A stretch of 64,000 nucleotides of DNA from Legionella quinlivanii (GTDB lineage Bacteria > Pseudomonadota > Gammaproteobacteria > Legionellales > Legionellaceae), in contig NZ_UGOX01000001.1 of assembly GCF_900461555.1 (NCBI RefSeq), forward strand, positions 2,555,501 through 2,619,500, written 5' to 3'. Below, in pieces: positions 62,461 through 64,000 of the stretch. Positions within the stretch are counted from its first letter, which is position 1; each line of letters starts with the position of its first letter. A model generated the notes under the pieces. That model had not been told where the DNA came from and did not search any database. It saw nothing but the letters and a program-made list of their open reading frames with translations. A program made the translations under genes and the position numbers.

Positions 62461-63333
62461 TTAAATTAACTGAAGTTCCTGCAAAACTTTTTCCAGCTCT
62501 TCGTGATAACTTTCAGACAGAGGAGTCAATGGCAGGCGCAATTCATTTTTTAGCAAATTCATCTTGCTTAAAGCCCATTTAGCAGGAATTGGATTCGCTT
62601 CACAGAATAATAATTTATGTAAGGGCATCAGCTGATCATTATAGCGAAGGCAAGCTGCCTGATCTTCATCAAAAGCAGCATCACACATTTTAGCCATTAA
62701 TCGCGGAGCCACATTGGCAGTTACTGAAATAACCCCTTTGGCACCAGCCAGCATCCAGCGCGCACCGGTTTCGTCATCTCCGCTGTATACATCCATGCGA
62801 GATTCGCACAAACGAAGAATCTGCTGCAAACGAGTCATTTGTCCAGTGGCTTCTTTAATACCGATGATGTTCGATATTTTATCCAGTCTGGCTACTGTTT
62901 CAGGCAAAAGATCGCAGGCCGTACGTCCGGGAACATTATAAAGAATGATAGGAATGGCGACATTCTCAGCCACATGGCGATAGTGTTGATACAGACCCTC
63001 CTGGGTCGGTTTGATATAGGCCGGCGTCATGATGAGCGCAGCATGAGCGCCGCACTCCATTGCCATGCGTGTCAATTCAATACATTCTCGAGTGGCATTG
63101 GCAGCGGTACCGGCAATAACCGGAATGCGCTCGCGCGCCTGCTCAATTACCGTTTTAATTACCAGATGTTTTTCCTCTTTGTTTAAGGTTCCCGACTCTC
63201 CGGTCGTGCCTGCTGCAACAATGGCATGAGTTCCTGCGGCAATATGAAATTCAACCAGTTCGCGCAGAGCTTTTATATCGACCTTGTCGTCCAGCAAGGG
63301 AGTGGTCAAAGCAACTATACTACCTCGAAACAT
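62461..63333 (-). CDS. dapA: 4-hydroxy-tetrahydrodipicolinate synthase
   Basis: It condenses pyruvate and aspartate semialdehyde, the committed step to diaminopimelate and lysine. The 290-residue protein has the TIM-barrel signatures [28 protein letters not shown] and the Schiff-base lysine in [11 protein letters not shown]. It is full length. The 178-bp gap to the BamC-like gene may hold a promoter or nothing; I saw no clear terminator there. Confidence 0.97.
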   Translation of the reverse strand: MFRGSIVALTTPLLDDKVDIKALRELVEFHIAAGTHAIVAAGTTGESGTLNKEEKHLVIKTVIEQARERIPVIAGTAANATRECIELTRMAMECGAHAALIMTPAYIKPTQEGLYQHYRHVAENVAIPIILYNVPGRTACDLLPETVARLDKISNIIGIKEATGQMTRLQQILRLCESRMDVYSGDDETGARWMLAGAKGVISVTANVAPRLMAKMCDAAFDEDQAACLRYNDQLMPLHKLLFCEANPIPAKWALSKMNLLKNELRLPLTPLSESYHEELEKVLQELQLI

Positions 63334-63491
63334 AATATCCTCATTTTTTTAGGAATAATCTTGCCAATACTACTGGTGGAATTAGTTTTTCTCAAGATTT
63401 CTTCAATTAGCGCAAAAGTTAAATTTTAATCAAAATGGTTAAAATTGAGCTATTATGATAAAGAAGGAATCTAAAAAGATGAGGAAACATC

Positions 63492-63731
63492 ATGAAAAAA
63501 ACCTTACCCATTCTAGTGTTTGCGGGAGCTTCTTCCTTTATGACAGCCTGTACTAACACTGAAGTTGGAACCGCAACCGGAGCCGCTGCGGGAGCAGGTA
63601 TCGGTTATGCCGTTTCAGGTGGAGACGCCTGGGGAACTGCCATTGGAGCAGGTGCGGGCGCTCTGGTAGGACATCACATAGGCCGTGAACAGGATCGACG
63701 CTATTACTATAATCGTTATTATTATTACTAA
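63492..63731 (+). CDS. Glycine-zipper outer-membrane-type lipoprotein
   Basis: This 79-residue protein has a signal peptide with a lipobox-like MTAC, followed by a glycine-zipper segment (GTATGAAAGAGIGYAVSGG and GTAIGAGAGALVGHHIG) that can form membrane-embedded helices, and a tyrosine-rich end (RRYYYNRYYYY). GAGGAAAC precedes the ATG. Similar small proteins are envelope components of uncertain role. It is divergent from dapA. Confidence 0.85.
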   Translation: MKKTLPILVFAGASSFMTACTNTEVGTATGAAAGAGIGYAVSGGDAWGTAIGAGAGALVGHHIGREQDRRYYYNRYYYY

Positions 63732-63763
63732 TATAGCTGTCTGACTATCTTCGCTAGTGGAAA

Positions 63764-63799
63764 CAGGTATTAAATACTTATAGTAATATTTAATACCTG
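63764..63799. terminator. Bidirectional hairpin between the glycine-zipper gene and the YetF-like gene
   Basis: CAGGTATTAAATA and TATTTAATACCTG form a perfect 13-bp stem around a short loop, with partly matching flanks (GTGGAAA/TTTCAC). It lies 32 bp past the glycine-zipper stop and 16 bp past the convergent YetF-like stop. Confidence 0.75.
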
Positions 63800-63815
63800 A
63801 TTTCACCGCTGCTGT

Positions 63816-64000
63816 TTAATTCTTTGAGTCAACCGAGTTTCTGCATACAAAACTAATAGAGCCGGTTCTTTCCAGATAAGCTTTTTCAATGCTGGCAAAA
63901 TTCTCGGTGTTTAACTGACGCCGCATTTCTGCTATCAAATCATTTTCTGTGATATGAAGTCTGTTCATCGTATCCATTAGAAACTCACCTTGATCAAATA
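63816..64000 (-). CDS. C-terminal end of a YetF/DUF421-like membrane protein, partial
   Basis: The frame is open to the right edge, so the start is outside. The visible 60 residues (FDQGEFLMDTMNRLHITEND, LIAEMRRQ..., AYLERTGSISFVCRNS) match the cytosolic C-terminal domain of YetF/DUF421 proteins: a helix with (L/I)xxxDLxxxLRxQ, then a strand with the pattern A-Y/I-LExxGxISV. The membrane part would be upstream. The call rests on this short pattern. Confidence 0.65.
   Translation of the reverse strand, partial: FDQGEFLMDTMNRLHITENDLIAEMRRQLNTENFASIEKAYLERTGSISFVCRNSVDSKN

Noticed and set aside
1-64000. CRISPR array, rRNA operon or prophage
   Set aside because: No regularly spaced direct repeats, ribosomal RNA signatures or phage structural genes were seen anywhere in the window.

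Overview
The window looks like a chromosomal segment of a Legionella species. The order letS - PPi-dependent phosphofructokinase - paired type IV pilins, the grpE-dnaK-dnaJ-carA-metK-ahcY block, several tandem motifs resembling the Legionella PmrA box, and proteins with eukaryote-like domains and acidic C-termini all point there. I worked by reading only, so species and family names come from recognised motifs and not from a search.

Left edge, 1-5.7 kb: an accessory region. It holds a partial AbiEii toxin, a decayed tRNA-Asn-like remnant, a HipBA toxin-antitoxin operon with three regularly spaced operator-like sites, an S41 peptidase-like exported protein and an orphan protein. It ends at a dispersed palindromic repeat.

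5.7-17.7 kb: core metabolism and protein quality control. On the minus strand lie the S-adenosylmethionine cycle (ahcY, metK), carA and the chaperone set dnaJ, dnaK, grpE, with two clear heat-shock (sigma32) promoters. A class II DAHP synthase follows on the plus strand, then yheT and hemE on the minus strand.

17.8-22.1 kb: a large PaaK-like adenylate-forming protein behind a PmrA-like box, and an exported seven-repeat RCC1 protein. 22.2-28.5 kb: the common pilT / yggS-proC-yggT neighbourhood, interrupted between proC and yggT by a three-gene cassette (nitrile-hydratase-leader-like small protein, UbiD-family decarboxylase, phytase-like esterase). 28.5-41.4 kb: Legionella-type orphans, an RND efflux pair, a protein with a recognisable Dbl-homology RhoGEF domain behind a PmrA-like box, a TPR protein, a CapA-like protein, and a solute-binding protein coupled to a membrane protein with an acidic tail.

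41.5-52.6 kb: gltX, the hybrid sensor kinase LetS, PPi-PFK, a coiled-coil orphan, two tandem pilins, bolA-yjbQ and an amino acid permease. 53.0-55.4 kb: a 776-residue orphan behind a third PmrA-like box, followed by a gap with three perfect DnaA boxes. 55.9-64.0 kb: a mostly minus-strand housekeeping run (kdsB-ycaR, tsaB-yoaA-fdxA, a glutathionyl-hydroquinone reductase, a MATCAP/DUF1704 peptidase-like protein, a miniature BamC-like lipoprotein, dapA), a glycine-zipper lipoprotein and the 3' end of a YetF/DUF421 gene.

The most interesting signal is a set of three strong and one weak PmrA-like tandem boxes. Each sits 44-53 nt before the start codon of a candidate Dot/Icm effector gene, and one of those genes encodes a RhoGEF domain, which is rare in bacteria.
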